Part shown: in pieces, positions 1-8,904 of the stretch | Layout of the letters: each line of letters starts with the position of its first letter | How positions within the stretch are numbered: position 1 is the stretch's first letter | Assembly (NCBI GenBank): GCA_034104345.1 | Contig: JAXEDY010000025.1 | Location: forward strand, 1 to 64,000 | Direction of reading: 5' to 3' | DNA length: 64,000 nucleotides | From: HGM11416 sp034104345 | GTDB lineage: Bacteria; Bacillota; Clostridia; Christensenellales; Borkfalkiaceae | Program-made: the position numbers and the translations under genes | Notes under the pieces: model-generated | What the model was told of the DNA's origin: nothing | The model's database searches: none | The model's input: only the letters and a program-made list of their open reading frames with translations

Positions 1-112
1 GTTGAGCCACTCCCCTAAATATAATCACTTTTTCAAAAATCGAAACTATTATATAATAATATTCGTTTTAAGTCAAACGAAAAAATGCCACTTTTGATAA
101 ATAGGAACTTTT

Positions 113-562
113 ATGCTAAAAAAAATAGAAATCTGGACAGACGGCGCTTGTTCATGTAACCCGGGGCCCGGCGGTTGGGCGGCGATTTTACGTTATGGAA
201 ACTATGAAAAAGTGTTTTCGGGCGGAGAAAAGAATACCACGAATAACGTTATGGAACTTACCGCCGTTATTAAAGGGCTTGCCGCTTTAAAAGAAAAGTG
301 CGAAGTAACGCTTTACAGCGATTCGGCATACGTTACAAACGCGATAAACGAAGGCTGGCTTAAAAATTGGCAAAAAAGCGGGTTTAAAACCGCCGATAAA
401 AAGCCCGTAAAAAACCGCGAACTGTGGGAAGAATTAAGCGAACTATTGCTTAATCAAAACGTAAATTTTGTAAAAGTAAAAGGGCACGCTCAAAACGAAA
501 ACAACAACAGATGCGACGAAATTGCCCGCGGCGAAATTTCAAAACTTTCGGATAACGGCTAA
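113..562 (+). CDS. rnhA: Ribonuclease HI
   Basis: Cleaves the RNA strand of RNA-DNA hybrids (R-loops, primer remnants) in the cytoplasm. The 149-residue protein is the usual length for bacterial RNase HI. The catalytic carboxylates are visible in order: D10 (WTDGAC), E48 (VMEL), D70 (SDSAY) and D135 (RCDEIA), with the flexible-loop His at H125 (KGHAQNE). An intact basic handle region lies around residues 85-100. The start is the only ATG that keeps the first beta strand; the ribosome-binding site is weak. It appears monocistronic, and the next gene has its own promoter. Confidence 0.95.
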   Translation: MLKKIEIWTDGACSCNPGPGGWAAILRYGNYEKVFSGGEKNTTNNVMELTAVIKGLAALKEKCEVTLYSDSAYVTNAINEGWLKNWQKSGFKTADKKPVKNRELWEELSELLLNQNVNFVKVKGHAQNENNNRCDEIARGEISKLSDNG

Positions 563-641
563 AAATAATCAATGATAATGATCGGAATCGCCAAGCGGCA
601 CAAATTTTAAATTTTTTTTATTGTTTTCACGCTTTAAAAAG

Positions 642-670
642 TTGTGTTTTGTTTTTTATTATATTATAAT
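642..670 (+). promoter_or_regulatory. Sigma-A promoter for the YitT pair
   Basis: TTGTGT at 642-647 and TATAAT at 665-670 with a 17-nt spacer, about 40 nt upstream of the first YitT start. The match to the vegetative consensus is good; use is inferred. Confidence 0.55.
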
Positions 671-711
671 TTGTTGGTATTTGTTCGGAGAAAAATCAGT
701 TAGTATAAATT

Positions 712-1620
712 ATGGCGAATAATTCGATAAATCAAAACAAATTTGTTGCGTTTATGAAAAAAAACAAGGTGCTTAGAAGCGTTGCGATCGATATTATCGC
801 AAGTTTTATTTCGTCGATAGGTATATGGTATTTCGTTAAGCCTTCGAACTTTGCGCCTATCGGATTTGACGGAATTGCGACGATGATTGCCGAAAAATGG
901 TTACACGTAAACATCGGTTACGTTATGCTTGCGATAAACGCGCCGCTATTGATTTTGTCGTGCGTGCTTTTAGACGCAAAGTTTACGATTTACAGCATTT
1001 TATGCATATTATTTTCTTCGGGTTTTCTGCTTTTATACGAGCAGTTTTCCGTTCCGCAATACAGCGGCAACGACGTATTGTTGCCCGCCATTTTTTCGGG
1101 CATAGCGCTTGGCGTTCGCACGGGGATGCTTTTAAAAATAGGCGCGTCGTCGGGCGGGGTTGATATTATTGCGGGAATAATTCAAAAGAAAAACCCGTAT
1201 GTAAACTTCGAAAATTATATAACGTATATTTGCTATGCGATAATAATCGGTTCGTATTTCGTGTATCACGAACTCGAGGCGGTAATGCTTTCGATTGTGC
1301 AGATGTTCGTTTTTGACAGAACGGCGGGCTTTGTTATGAAAAGCATGCGCAACGCCGTCGAATTTAAAATTATCACCGACAACCCCGAGCAGTTAAAAAC
1401 CGATATTTTATCCGTTTTAAAGCATGGGGCAACGGTTGTAGAAGGCAAGGGAATGTTTACGGGTGAAGAAAAGACCATAATTTTCTGCGTTGTAAACACA
1501 AGGCAGGTTCCCGAATTTTTAAAACTTTTAAAAAAATACGATCGACTTTTCGTTTACAGTTCAGACGTAAGCAGCGTAAACGGGAATTTCCGCTGGCATA
1601 AAGACGACGTGGTAAAATAA
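712..1620 (+). CDS. YitT family membrane protein (first copy)
   Basis: Integral membrane protein of the YitT/DUF161 family with a C-terminal DUF2179 domain. Five or six hydrophobic segments occupy residues about 20-205, including the characteristic glycine-rich stretch KIGASSGGVDIIAG. A soluble alpha/beta domain follows at residues about 210-295 (FKIITDNPEQL, then LKHGATVVEGKGMFTGEE). Family function is not settled; some members are discussed as transporters. It is followed 64 nt downstream by a paralogue, so the two probably form one transcription unit. No substrate can be named from sequence. Confidence 0.88.
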   Translation: MANNSINQNKFVAFMKKNKVLRSVAIDIIASFISSIGIWYFVKPSNFAPIGFDGIATMIAEKWLHVNIGYVMLAINAPLLILSCVLLDAKFTIYSILCILFSSGFLLLYEQFSVPQYSGNDVLLPAIFSGIALGVRTGMLLKIGASSGGVDIIAGIIQKKNPYVNFENYITYICYAIIIGSYFVYHELEAVMLSIVQMFVFDRTAGFVMKSMRNAVEFKIITDNPEQLKTDILSVLKHGATVVEGKGMFTGEEKTIIFCVVNTRQVPEFLKLLKKYDRLFVYSSDVSSVNGNFRWHKDDVVK

Positions 1621-1684
1621 TACCCGAAAGTTGTTTTAAAAACGAAAAAGAAAAAATAAGAGCAAAACTATTGAAAAGGGAAAA

Positions 1685-2548
1685 ATGGCGCAAAGTAACA
1701 AGTTTATCGAAACAGCAAAAGATTTAGGTTGCAGTATTATAGCCGGAGCGTTAGTTGCCGTGGGGCTTTATTGTTTTTCGACGTATAACGGATTCGTCCC
1801 CGGCGGACTTACTGGTATTTCGATGATTATTTCGCAAATAACGGGGCTTAACGCAGGGTATATAATGCTTATGTTTAACCTGCCGTTATTTTTGCTTCTC
1901 GCTATATTCGTCGAACGAAAACTCGGCTTGTATCTTACCGTATATTTAGGAACGCAATCGCTTTTGCTTATACTTTTAAAAGATTTGCAATTTCCTTATT
2001 ATTATAAGGCGACAAACGGCAATTTGATTTTTGCTTCGATTGCGACGGGCGTTGTTACGGGGCTTGGTTTTGCGTTACAGATAAGCAGGCACGGCGCTTC
2101 GGGCGGAACGTATGCTATAACCGCGCTCATAAAGCATTGGCGCCCTGCCGCGAATATTGCATGGGTTACGTTTGCCTTGGATAGTTCGGTCGTTGTTTTC
2201 GCTTCGTTTTATTATCGCAGTATCGAAGCGGTTATTTGCACGCTTTTAAACTTGTTTATCGCAAACGCCGTAGTCGATTATTGTTTTCAGGGGACGAAAG
2301 CAGGGTATAAGTTCGAAATCGTTACTGACGATCCCGAAACTATATCGCAGGAAATTATTAAAACTTTAAAACACGGCGTAACCGAAATGCGCGTGAACGG
2401 AATGTATACGCATAAAGAACGCTATATGATAATTTGCATAATCCGTAAGCGTGAACTTAGCAAAATGATGAAACTTTTAAAAAATTATCCGCATACTTTC
2501 GCAAGTTTTTCGCGCGTTAACGAAGTTTTCGGCAACTTTAAAAAGTAA
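1685..2548 (+). CDS. YitT family membrane protein (second copy)
   Basis: Paralogue of the preceding gene with the same architecture: hydrophobic segments over residues about 12-200, family motif ISRHGASGGTYAI, and a C-terminal DUF2179 domain (FEIVTDDPETI, then LKHGVTEMRVNGMYTHKE). An AAAAGGG ribosome-binding site lies just upstream. Tandem YitT pairs suggest a heteromeric unit or a recent duplication, but the two copies are clearly diverged in sequence. Transcription ends close to a tRNA-derived repeat that begins immediately after the stop codon. Function is unknown. Confidence 0.88.
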   Translation: MAQSNKFIETAKDLGCSIIAGALVAVGLYCFSTYNGFVPGGLTGISMIISQITGLNAGYIMLMFNLPLFLLLAIFVERKLGLYLTVYLGTQSLLLILLKDLQFPYYYKATNGNLIFASIATGVVTGLGFALQISRHGASGGTYAITALIKHWRPAANIAWVTFALDSSVVVFASFYYRSIEAVICTLLNLFIANAVVDYCFQGTKAGYKFEIVTDDPETISQEIIKTLKHGVTEMRVNGMYTHKERYMIICIIRKRELSKMMKLLKNYPHTFASFSRVNEVFGNFKK

Positions 2549-2637
2549 AAACGCGGGGTTCGATTCCCATAAGATAGAAAAAAACACCTACCATAAAAGA
2601 TAGGTGTTTTATTTTTTGGTAGCCCCATGGGGAATCG
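2549..2637. repeat. tRNA-Glu flank repeat, copy 1
   Basis: An 89-bp unit nearly identical to 2705-2797. It contains, in order, a plus-strand T-arm-like sequence (GGGGTTCGATTCCC), a hairpin built on ACACCTA/TAGGTGT, a T-rich stretch, and the inverted 3' end of tRNA-Glu (TGGTAGCCCCATGGGGAATC). Similarity stops at 2637, so this copy holds only the last part of the tRNA. It begins right after the YitT stop codon. Confidence 0.85.
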
Positions 2638-2704
2638 GCGCGCGGCGGTGATTAACGCCGAAAAAACCGCGCTGAAAAAATGTATAACTTGGCGTTTGCC
2701 GTGC

Positions 2705-2797
2705 AAACGCGGGGTTCGATGCCCATAAATTAGAAAAACAAAAACACCTACCATAAAAGATAGGTGTCTTATTTTTTGGTAGCCCCATGGGGAATCG
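2705..2797. repeat. tRNA-Glu flank repeat, copy 2
   Basis: A 93-bp unit matching 2549-2637 with a 4-nt insertion and a few substitutions. Its right end is the true 3' end of the tRNA-Glu gene. The left end is again a plus-strand T-arm-like sequence in inverted orientation to the tRNA. The spacer between the copies (2638-2704) is unrelated, GC-rich sequence with short inverted repeats. Confidence 0.85.
2732..2767 (-). terminator. Terminator of tRNA-Glu
   Basis: Read on the minus strand just after the tRNA: ACACCTA (2767-2761) pairs with TAGGTGT (2750-2744), followed by a run of T's interrupted by single bases. The hairpin is symmetric enough that it may also stop plus-strand transcripts. Confidence 0.75.
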
Positions 2798-2851
2798 AAC
2801 CCCAGATTCCGCCGTGAGAGGGCGGCGTCTTGACCGCTTGACCATGAGGCC
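2777..2851 (-). tRNA. tRNA-Glu (anticodon CTC)
   Basis: 75 nt including an encoded CCA. Acceptor GGCCTCA pairs with TGGGGCT (G-U at the terminal pair). The D stem is GTC/GAC and the anticodon stem is CCGCC/GGCGG around loop CTCTCAC, giving anticodon CTC for GAG codons. The T-arm is GGGGTTCGATTCCCC. The promoter and terminator are both visible on the minus strand. Confidence 0.95.
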
Positions 2852-2881
2852 GAAAGAGAGTTGACAAAATCAACCTTCTTT

Positions 2882-2910
2882 ATTCTATCATATTAAAAAT
2901 AATTTTGCAA
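2882..2910 (-). promoter_or_regulatory. Promoter of tRNA-Glu
   Basis: On the minus strand, TTGCAA (2910-2905), a 17-nt spacer ending in TGA, then TAGAAT (2887-2882), about 30 nt before the mature tRNA 5' end. This is an extended -10 vegetative-type promoter. Confidence 0.65.
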
Positions 2911-2933
2911 TTATTTAAAACACAGTTTTTAAA

Positions 2934-3740
2934 TTAACTTTTAGTGTTTTGGATTTTTCGGTAATTAAGCGGGGAAACGCCCGTTTTCTTTTTGAAAACA
3001 AGCCCCATATAAGTTGCCGACGAAAAACCGCACAGCGACGATATTTCTTCGACGCTTTTTTTCGTGTTTGTTAAATATTCTTTTGCTTTATTAAGTTTAA
3101 GCCCCGAAACGTATTCGCCTATGGTGCAGTTCATCGCTTTTTTAAACGAGGAACACAGCGCCGTTTTCGACATAAAGAATCTTTTTGCCAATGATTCAAG
3201 CCGTATTTCGTCTTCGAGATTTTTCGAAATATAATCGATTACGTTTAAAACTACCGGCGAAACGTTTTTGTTTTTTGCCGTAAGCGGCAAAAAAGTTTTT
3301 TGATTTTCGGCTTTGGTTAAATAATAAATTATAATCGTTACCATCGCTTTTAAAACTTCGTTTGCCTGCTCTGAGTCTACGTTAAAAACGGTTAATCCTT
3401 CGGTTAAAAGTTCGTATATTTTAGCGCTCGTATATTGCGGCAACGCCGCGATTTTTTCGTTTGCCGAAAGCTTGTTAAGCGCGGATATTTCATAATCGGA
3501 TAAGGCGTCGGGCATAACGTTTACATTAATCCGCATAAAGCCCGAACCTTCGGTTTTGTGCATCGTATAGGGTGGAATTACGATGTAACACGGCGCTTCG
3601 ATTTTATACATTTTGTCTTTTAAAAAAAAGTTGCGCGCGCCCGAAAATAAAAAATAAAGTTCGTAATGCTCGTGGCTGTGAAGGTCCGTCATCGACCATT
3701 CGTTTTGTTTTACCGATTTTTCTATTTCTATAAATTTCAT
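2934..3740 (-). CDS. AraC family transcriptional regulator, probable regulator of the hexuronate operon
   Basis: DNA-binding regulator with an N-terminal cupin-type sensor domain (residues about 1-115; HSHEHYELYFLFSG and IPPYTMHK) and a C-terminal pair of AraC helix-turn-helix motifs. The latter show ISKNLEDEIRLESLAKRFFM and VEEISSLCGFSSATYMGLVFKKKTG. The start is placed at the internal ATG of MKFIEIEKSV because the 28 upstream codons encode an AT-rich, lysine/isoleucine-rich tract unlike family N-termini. The gene is transcribed away from uxaB across a gap of about 200 bp, so control of the uronate operon is inferred. The sensed sugar is not known. Confidence 0.85.
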   Translation of the reverse strand: MKFIEIEKSVKQNEWSMTDLHSHEHYELYFLFSGARNFFLKDKMYKIEAPCYIVIPPYTMHKTEGSGFMRINVNVMPDALSDYEISALNKLSANEKIAALPQYTSAKIYELLTEGLTVFNVDSEQANEVLKAMVTIIIYYLTKAENQKTFLPLTAKNKNVSPVVLNVIDYISKNLEDEIRLESLAKRFFMSKTALCSSFKKAMNCTIGEYVSGLKLNKAKEYLTNTKKSVEEISSLCGFSSATYMGLVFKKKTGVSPLNYRKIQNTKS

Positions 3741-3935
3741 GGCAAATAACTTAAAAATAAATTTAATTAGTTTACGATTTATATAATTTTTAATAATTAT
3801 AAACGATTTTATATTTTTTTGCAAGCGTAAAAGTGGTAAAATGTTTACGATAATTAAAAAATAAAGCGCGCGCGGTAAAAACTACTTTAAAAAGAATTTA
3901 AGAGCGTCGGCGTGTGTAATAGAAAAGGAGAATTT

Positions 3936-5321
3936 ATGATTAAAATAGCGCAATTCGGCGAAGGCAATTTTTTAAGAACGTTCGTAGACGTTTATTTCGA
4001 CGACCTTAACAAACGTTCGGGCGGCAATTACGAAGTAACGATAATCAAACCCATAACGTTCGGCGATTTAAGCAGGTTTAAAAAACAAAACTGCGTTTAT
4101 CACGTCGTTTTGCGCGGAATGGAAAACGGTGCCGCTGTCGAAAACGTATACGAAATTAACTCGGTTAAAAACGCGATTTCACCGTTCGACGATTTTAACG
4201 AATACTCTGCTTTGGCAATCGCAGACGAACTGAAAATTATAGTTTCGAACACCACCGAAGCGGGAATTTGTTTTAACGCAAACGATAAAATAAACGATCC
4301 TCTTGAAAAAATTACTTATCCCGCAAAACTTACGAGATTTTTATATGCGCGCTTTAAAGCAAACAAGGGCGGCGTTTACGTTTTGCCGGTCGAGCTTATC
4401 GAAAACAACGCCGACGAACTTTATAAGTGCGTAAACGAATATATTTCGCTTTGGAACTTGCCCGAAAGTTTTAAAAAGTGGAACGACGAAAATAATTATT
4501 ATTGCAATACTTTGGTCGATCGCATCGTTTCGGGGTATCCGAAAGACGAAAAAACAAAGGCGCATTTAACCGAACTTATCGGAAAAGAAGACGAACTTGT
4601 TTCGATAGGAGAACCCTTCGGACTGTGGGCGGTTGAAAACAAGGGTGAAATTTCAAAATTCATTTTAAGCGGAAAACACAATATCGAAGTTGTTTTAACT
4701 AACGACATCGCTTATTATAAAAAACGCAAAGTTCGCGTGCTTAACGGCAGCCACACAAATTTAGTGCCGGCGGGGCTGTGGCTGGGAAAAAACACGGTAG
4801 ACGAATGTTTAAACGATGAAAAACTTTTTACGTTCGTAAACGATACCTTGAAAAACGAGATAATTCCTTTTGTTTCGAGTGACGTAAACGCAACTACGGA
4901 ATTTGCCGAAAGCGTTAAAGAGCGTTTTTTCAATCCGTTTTTAAACCATCAATTAACGAGCATTGCGCTTAACTCCGTTTCTAAATGGGTGGCTCGCGAT
5001 TTACCTTCGTTTAAAGATTACTACGTCTTAAACGGCAAAATTCCCGAAAATTTAACCAAGGGATTTGCTTATCTTATTGCGCTTTATAAAATTGCGAAAA
5101 AGGGCGCGGACGGCAAATTTTACGCCGAACTTCCCGCACGCACTATCGAATTGAAAGACAACGCCGAATATCTCGGGTATTTTTCGGGCGGCGGAAAGGT
5201 TTTTGAGTTTATGAAAGACGAAAGTGTTTGGGGCGAAGATTTAACCGCGTATAACGGTTTTGCAAAAACTATTTGTTCATACGTTGAAGAAATTTTAAAC
5301 GGAAAAATCGATCTGCTTTAA
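3936..5321 (+). CDS. uxaB: Tagaturonate reductase (altronate oxidoreductase)
   Basis: NADH-dependent reduction of D-tagaturonate to D-altronate, second step of galacturonate catabolism in the cytoplasm. It belongs to the mannitol dehydrogenase (polyol-specific long-chain) family. The N-terminal Rossmann part opens with IAQFGEGNFLRTF, and the catalytic K-x4-N-x2-H signature is K265, N270, H273 (KVRVLNGSH). The 461-residue length fits. ATG 3936 is chosen over an upstream GTG at 3912 because AAGGAG (3925-3930) sits 5 nt before it. The adjacent altronate dehydratase gene favours UxaB over fructuronate reductase UxuB. Confidence 0.9.
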   Translation: MIKIAQFGEGNFLRTFVDVYFDDLNKRSGGNYEVTIIKPITFGDLSRFKKQNCVYHVVLRGMENGAAVENVYEINSVKNAISPFDDFNEYSALAIADELKIIVSNTTEAGICFNANDKINDPLEKITYPAKLTRFLYARFKANKGGVYVLPVELIENNADELYKCVNEYISLWNLPESFKKWNDENNYYCNTLVDRIVSGYPKDEKTKAHLTELIGKEDELVSIGEPFGLWAVENKGEISKFILSGKHNIEVVLTNDIAYYKKRKVRVLNGSHTNLVPAGLWLGKNTVDECLNDEKLFTFVNDTLKNEIIPFVSSDVNATTEFAESVKERFFNPFLNHQLTSIALNSVSKWVARDLPSFKDYYVLNGKIPENLTKGFAYLIALYKIAKKGADGKFYAELPARTIELKDNAEYLGYFSGGGKVFEFMKDESVWGEDLTAYNGFAKTICSYVEEILNGKIDLL

Positions 5322-5459
5322 TTTTAAAATTAACAATCCGATAAGCGGCGCAGTTTTTAAATTGCGCGCAGTTTTAGAAAAAATAACGGCTAAAAAACTA
5401 AAAAAAGAAAAACCGACAAAATCAATCGGCTTGCAAAAGCAAGGTAAAAGTGATATAAT

Positions 5460-6917
5460 ATGAATGAAAAACGAAAAAACGACGTTTCTGCGGAAAGCAA
5501 CGAACTTTTTGAAAGCGGAGTTGTAATTAACGAAAAAGATAACGTTGCCGTGTCGCTTAACGGCGATGAAAAACGCGGAATTCCGGCGGGGCATAAGTTC
5601 GCCCTTTGCGATATAAAAAAAGGCGATTTCGTTATAAAATACGGCGAAATTATAGGGCGCGCCACGCAGAATATAAAAAAAGGCGAATGGGTGCATACGC
5701 ACAACTTAAAATCGCATCTCGACGAAAAAGCGAGTTATTCTTATTCGCCCGACTATGCCGAAATAATGCCGAAAACCGACGAGTTTTGGGGCTTTAAACG
5801 CAAAAACGGCAAAGCGGGTATCCGCAACGAGATTTATATAATTCCCACGGTGGGGTGCGTAAACGACGTTTGCAGACGGATAGAAAAACTTTCGCAAAAA
5901 TTCGTTTGCGGAAGTATCGACGGTATATTCGCGCTGACGCATCAGTTCGGTTGCAGCCAACTCGGCGACGATAACGAAAACATAAAAAAACTTTTGTGTT
6001 CTGCTGCATTAAACCCTAACGCGACTTTCGTGCTTTTCGTCGGGTTAGGTTGCGAAAACAACGGGTTAAGCGGAATAATCGATTATTTAAAGCCGTTTAA
6101 CCGCGATAATATCGAGTTTTTTAACTGTCAAGACGTAAAAGACGAAGTTTTGTACGGGCTTGAAATAATAGAAAAATTCGCTTTGAAAGCGCAGAACTTA
6201 AAACGTGAAAAACTACCGTTGTCCGAAATAACGATAGGTCTAAAATGTGGCGGAAGCGACGGATATTCGGGGCTTACCGCAAATCCGCTCGTCGGAAAAA
6301 TAGCCGATTATTTCGTGAGTGGCGGCGGAAGCGCGGTGCTTACCGAAGTGCCCGAAATGTTCGGCGCCGAACAAATTTTAATGAACAAATGCGCAAATTT
6401 TCAAGTTTTTGAAAAATACGAAAAAATGATCGTCGATTTTAAAAATTACTATACTCAAAACGGGTTTGCCGTATACGAAAACCCCAGCCCCGGCAATAAA
6501 AAAGGCGGCATTACTACGTTAGAAGAAAAATCTTTGGGGTGTATAAAAAAAGCAGGCTCTACGAAAATAACCGACGTTTTAGAATATGGCGAGCGGGTTA
6601 AAAACGCGGGAGTTTCGGTTCTGAACGCACCCGGGAACGACCTTATAGCGGCTACCGCTCTGGCTGCCGGCGGAGCGCAACTCGTGCTTTTTACCACGGG
6701 GCGCGGCACTCCGTTTTCGACGTTCGTTCCCACGATGAAAATTTCGTCGAACGCGCGCCTTGCCGAATTTAAAAACGGCTGGATCGATTTCGACGCTTCG
6801 TCGCTCGATTTTAACGGGCTTAAAAAACTTATAATTTCTACGCTGAGCGGCGAATATAAGTGCAAAAGCGAAGATATACGAGAACTTGCGTTTTACAAAA
6901 AGGGAGTTACCTTATGA
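5460..6917 (+). CDS. uxaA: Altronate dehydratase
   Basis: Dehydrates D-altronate to 2-keto-3-deoxygluconate (KDG), a metal-dependent cytoplasmic reaction. The 485-residue protein has an N-terminal SAF domain (residues about 20-100, GDFVIKYGEIIGRATQNIKKG) and a large UxaA domain. Conserved cysteine motifs are HQFGCSQLGDD, GLGCENNG and GLKCGGSDGYSG. About 20 extra residues precede the usual start, but no better start codon lies downstream in frame. The gap to uxaB (138 nt) contains short inverted repeats and may be an internal processing or promoter site. The stop overlaps the uxaC ATG (ATGA). Confidence 0.93.
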   Translation: MNEKRKNDVSAESNELFESGVVINEKDNVAVSLNGDEKRGIPAGHKFALCDIKKGDFVIKYGEIIGRATQNIKKGEWVHTHNLKSHLDEKASYSYSPDYAEIMPKTDEFWGFKRKNGKAGIRNEIYIIPTVGCVNDVCRRIEKLSQKFVCGSIDGIFALTHQFGCSQLGDDNENIKKLLCSAALNPNATFVLFVGLGCENNGLSGIIDYLKPFNRDNIEFFNCQDVKDEVLYGLEIIEKFALKAQNLKREKLPLSEITIGLKCGGSDGYSGLTANPLVGKIADYFVSGGGSAVLTEVPEMFGAEQILMNKCANFQVFEKYEKMIVDFKNYYTQNGFAVYENPSPGNKKGGITTLEEKSLGCIKKAGSTKITDVLEYGERVKNAGVSVLNAPGNDLIAATALAAGGAQLVLFTTGRGTPFSTFVPTMKISSNARLAEFKNGWIDFDASSLDFNGLKKLIISTLSGEYKCKSEDIRELAFYKKGVTL

Positions 6918-8311
6918 GTTATATAAAAAACGATTTTTTGCTTTATAACGAAACGGCAAAACGGCTTTATTTCAATTACGCCGAAAAAATGCCGATTTTC
7001 GATTATCACTGTCACCTTTCAGAAAAAGAAATTTTAGAAAACAAAACCTTTAAGGATATTTTTCAGGTATGGCTTGGCGGCGATCACTATAAATGGCGGC
7101 TTATGCGTAACTATGGCGTAAGCGAAGAACTTATTACGGGAAGCGCTTCAAATCACGATAAATTCGCTCTTTATTGCAAAACTTTGGGCACCGCGTTCGG
7201 CAATCCGCTTTACCACTGGTCGCAGGTCGAACTTAAAGAGTTTTTTGACTGCGAACTTGAAATTAACGAAGAAAACGCAGAAAAAATCTGGAATTATTGC
7301 AACGATTATATTGCGAAAAACGAAATTACGCCGCAAAAACTTATCGAAAAATCGAACGTAAAATGCGTGTTTACGACCAACGAAGTTTTCGATGACCTTA
7401 CCGTTTTCGAAAAAATTGCGAAAAAGGATTATAAATTCAAAGTTTATCCCGCATTCCGCGCCGATAAAATAATGAATATCGAAGCCGAAAGATACAACGA
7501 TTTTATCGGGCTTTTAGAAAAAGCCGCCGATATAAACGTTAAAAATCTTGCCGAACTCGAACGCGCGCTCGAAATAAGGCTCGACGCGTTTTTGAAAGTA
7601 GGGGCAAGGGCAAGCGATATTGCTTTAAAGCGTGTGTTGCCGATTGCCGAAAAAGAAGAAGCCGAAAAAGTGTTTGCAAAAAGAAGAAGCGGCGCCGCCG
7701 TTTCGGATGAAGAAGCGGATGCGTTCAAAGGGTATTTAACCTATTATTTAATGAAACTTTACGCAAAACACGGCGTTCGAACCGAACTTCACGTCGGGGC
7801 GATGCGTAACAACAATTCGATAATGCTTGAAAAACTCGGGCTGGATACCGGTTACGACAGCATTGCCGAAGATAACAGCATATACGCTATGTCGCGTCTT
7901 TTCGACACACTTAACGACGAAAATGCGCTTCCGTGTACAATAGTTTTTAACTTAAACCCAAAAATGAATGCCGAAATTATGACTTTGAACGGGTGTTTTC
8001 AATCAAGCGAAGTTAAGGGCAAAATTCAATACGGACCCGCATGGTGGTTTTTAGATAATAAAGTAGGAATGGAAAAACACCTTAAAGACCTTACTGCGAC
8101 GGGGCATATCGGCGCGTTTATCGGAATGCTTACCGACAGCCGCTCGTTCCTGTCTTATCCGCGACATCATTATTTCAGAAGGATACTTTGCAATTATTTA
8201 GGCGAAATGATTGAAAAAGGCGAGATGACTTCGAACGAGAAACTCGTTGGTAAAGTTATAGAAGATGTTTGTTATAATAACGCAATAAATTATTTCGGAG
8301 TAAAAATATAA
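6914..8311 (+). CDS. uxaC: Glucuronate (uronate) isomerase
   Basis: Isomerises D-galacturonate to D-tagaturonate (and D-glucuronate to D-fructuronate), the entry step of the pathway. It is an amidohydrolase-fold enzyme of 465 residues, the family length. The metal-binding HxH is at H32/H34 (FDYHCHLSE); further family blocks are GAMRNNNS and GMLTDSRSFLSYPRHHYFRR. The start is ATG 6914, which overlaps the uxaA stop and has AGGGAG at 6901-6906; a longer upstream frame is not needed. The stop overlaps the next ATG (TAATG), so translational coupling is likely. Confidence 0.95.
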   Translation: MSYIKNDFLLYNETAKRLYFNYAEKMPIFDYHCHLSEKEILENKTFKDIFQVWLGGDHYKWRLMRNYGVSEELITGSASNHDKFALYCKTLGTAFGNPLYHWSQVELKEFFDCELEINEENAEKIWNYCNDYIAKNEITPQKLIEKSNVKCVFTTNEVFDDLTVFEKIAKKDYKFKVYPAFRADKIMNIEAERYNDFIGLLEKAADINVKNLAELERALEIRLDAFLKVGARASDIALKRVLPIAEKEEAEKVFAKRRSGAAVSDEEADAFKGYLTYYLMKLYAKHGVRTELHVGAMRNNNSIMLEKLGLDTGYDSIAEDNSIYAMSRLFDTLNDENALPCTIVFNLNPKMNAEIMTLNGCFQSSEVKGKIQYGPAWWFLDNKVGMEKHLKDLTATGHIGAFIGMLTDSRSFLSYPRHHYFRRILCNYLGEMIEKGEMTSNEKLVGKVIEDVCYNNAINYFGVKI

Positions 8312-8904
8312 TGGAAGAACTTAAAGGATTAAACAAACTTATTCCGGTCGTCGTTATAAAAGATATAAACGACACCGAAAAAACGCTTGCGGGGCTGAAA
8401 AAAGGCGGCATCAACAACGCCGAAATTACTTTCAGAACGGCATGCGCCGAAGAAGCGATTAAACTCGGCGTAAAATTATTTCCCGATATGAATATCGGCG
8501 CGGGCACGGTTATAAACGCCGAACAGGCGAAACTCGCCGTTCAAGCGGGCGCCAAGTTTTTGGTAAGCCCGGGGCTTTCGGAAGAGGTTGCGCTTTACGC
8601 GCGCGAAAAGGGCATACCTTATTACCCGGGGTGCGTTACGCCCACCGAAATTATGAAGGCGCTTTCGATAGGAATTAACGTAATTAAATTTTTCCCCGCG
8701 AACGTATACGGCGGCTTAAAGGCGTTAAAGGCGTTATCCGGACCTTTTCCGCAAATCAAATTTATTCCCACGGGCGGCGTCGATTTAACCAATTTAAAAG
8801 ATTTTTTAGGCTTTGAAAAGGTTTACGCCGTGGGCGGATCGTTTATGATGAAAGGCGACATCGAAAACAATTGCAAGGAGATTGAAAAAATAATATGCGA
8901 GTAA
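8311..8904 (+). CDS. eda: 2-keto-3-deoxy-6-phosphogluconate (KDPG) aldolase
   Basis: Class I aldolase that splits KDPG into pyruvate and glyceraldehyde-3-phosphate, the final step of the hexuronate route. The 197-residue TIM barrel has the Schiff-base lysine K126 in VIKFFPAN and the general acid/base E38 in AEITFRT. The phosphate-binding loop is PTGGVDLTN. It starts inside the uxaC stop codon and its end overlaps kdgK by 10 nt, so the last three genes are tightly coupled. Confidence 0.95.
   Translation: MEELKGLNKLIPVVVIKDINDTEKTLAGLKKGGINNAEITFRTACAEEAIKLGVKLFPDMNIGAGTVINAEQAKLAVQAGAKFLVSPGLSEEVALYAREKGIPYYPGCVTPTEIMKALSIGINVIKFFPANVYGGLKALKALSGPFPQIKFIPTGGVDLTNLKDFLGFEKVYAVGGSFMMKGDIENNCKEIEKIICE

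Noticed and set aside
2485..2845. Two overlapping minus-strand frames of 78-89 codons over the tRNA-Glu region
   Set aside because: They read through the tRNA, its terminator and the duplicated flank; repeated peptide pieces arise from the DNA repeat, not from a protein family.
3741..3824. Longer N-terminus for the first AraC regulator
   Set aside because: The 28 extra codons are A/T-rich and encode a Lys/Ile/Phe tract unlike AraC sensor domains; the internal ATG gives a normal cupin start.
5295..5704. Minus-strand frames of 104-135 codons between uxaB and uxaA
   Set aside because: No start signal, no family resemblance, overlap with the uxaA N-terminus, and composition of a shadow frame.
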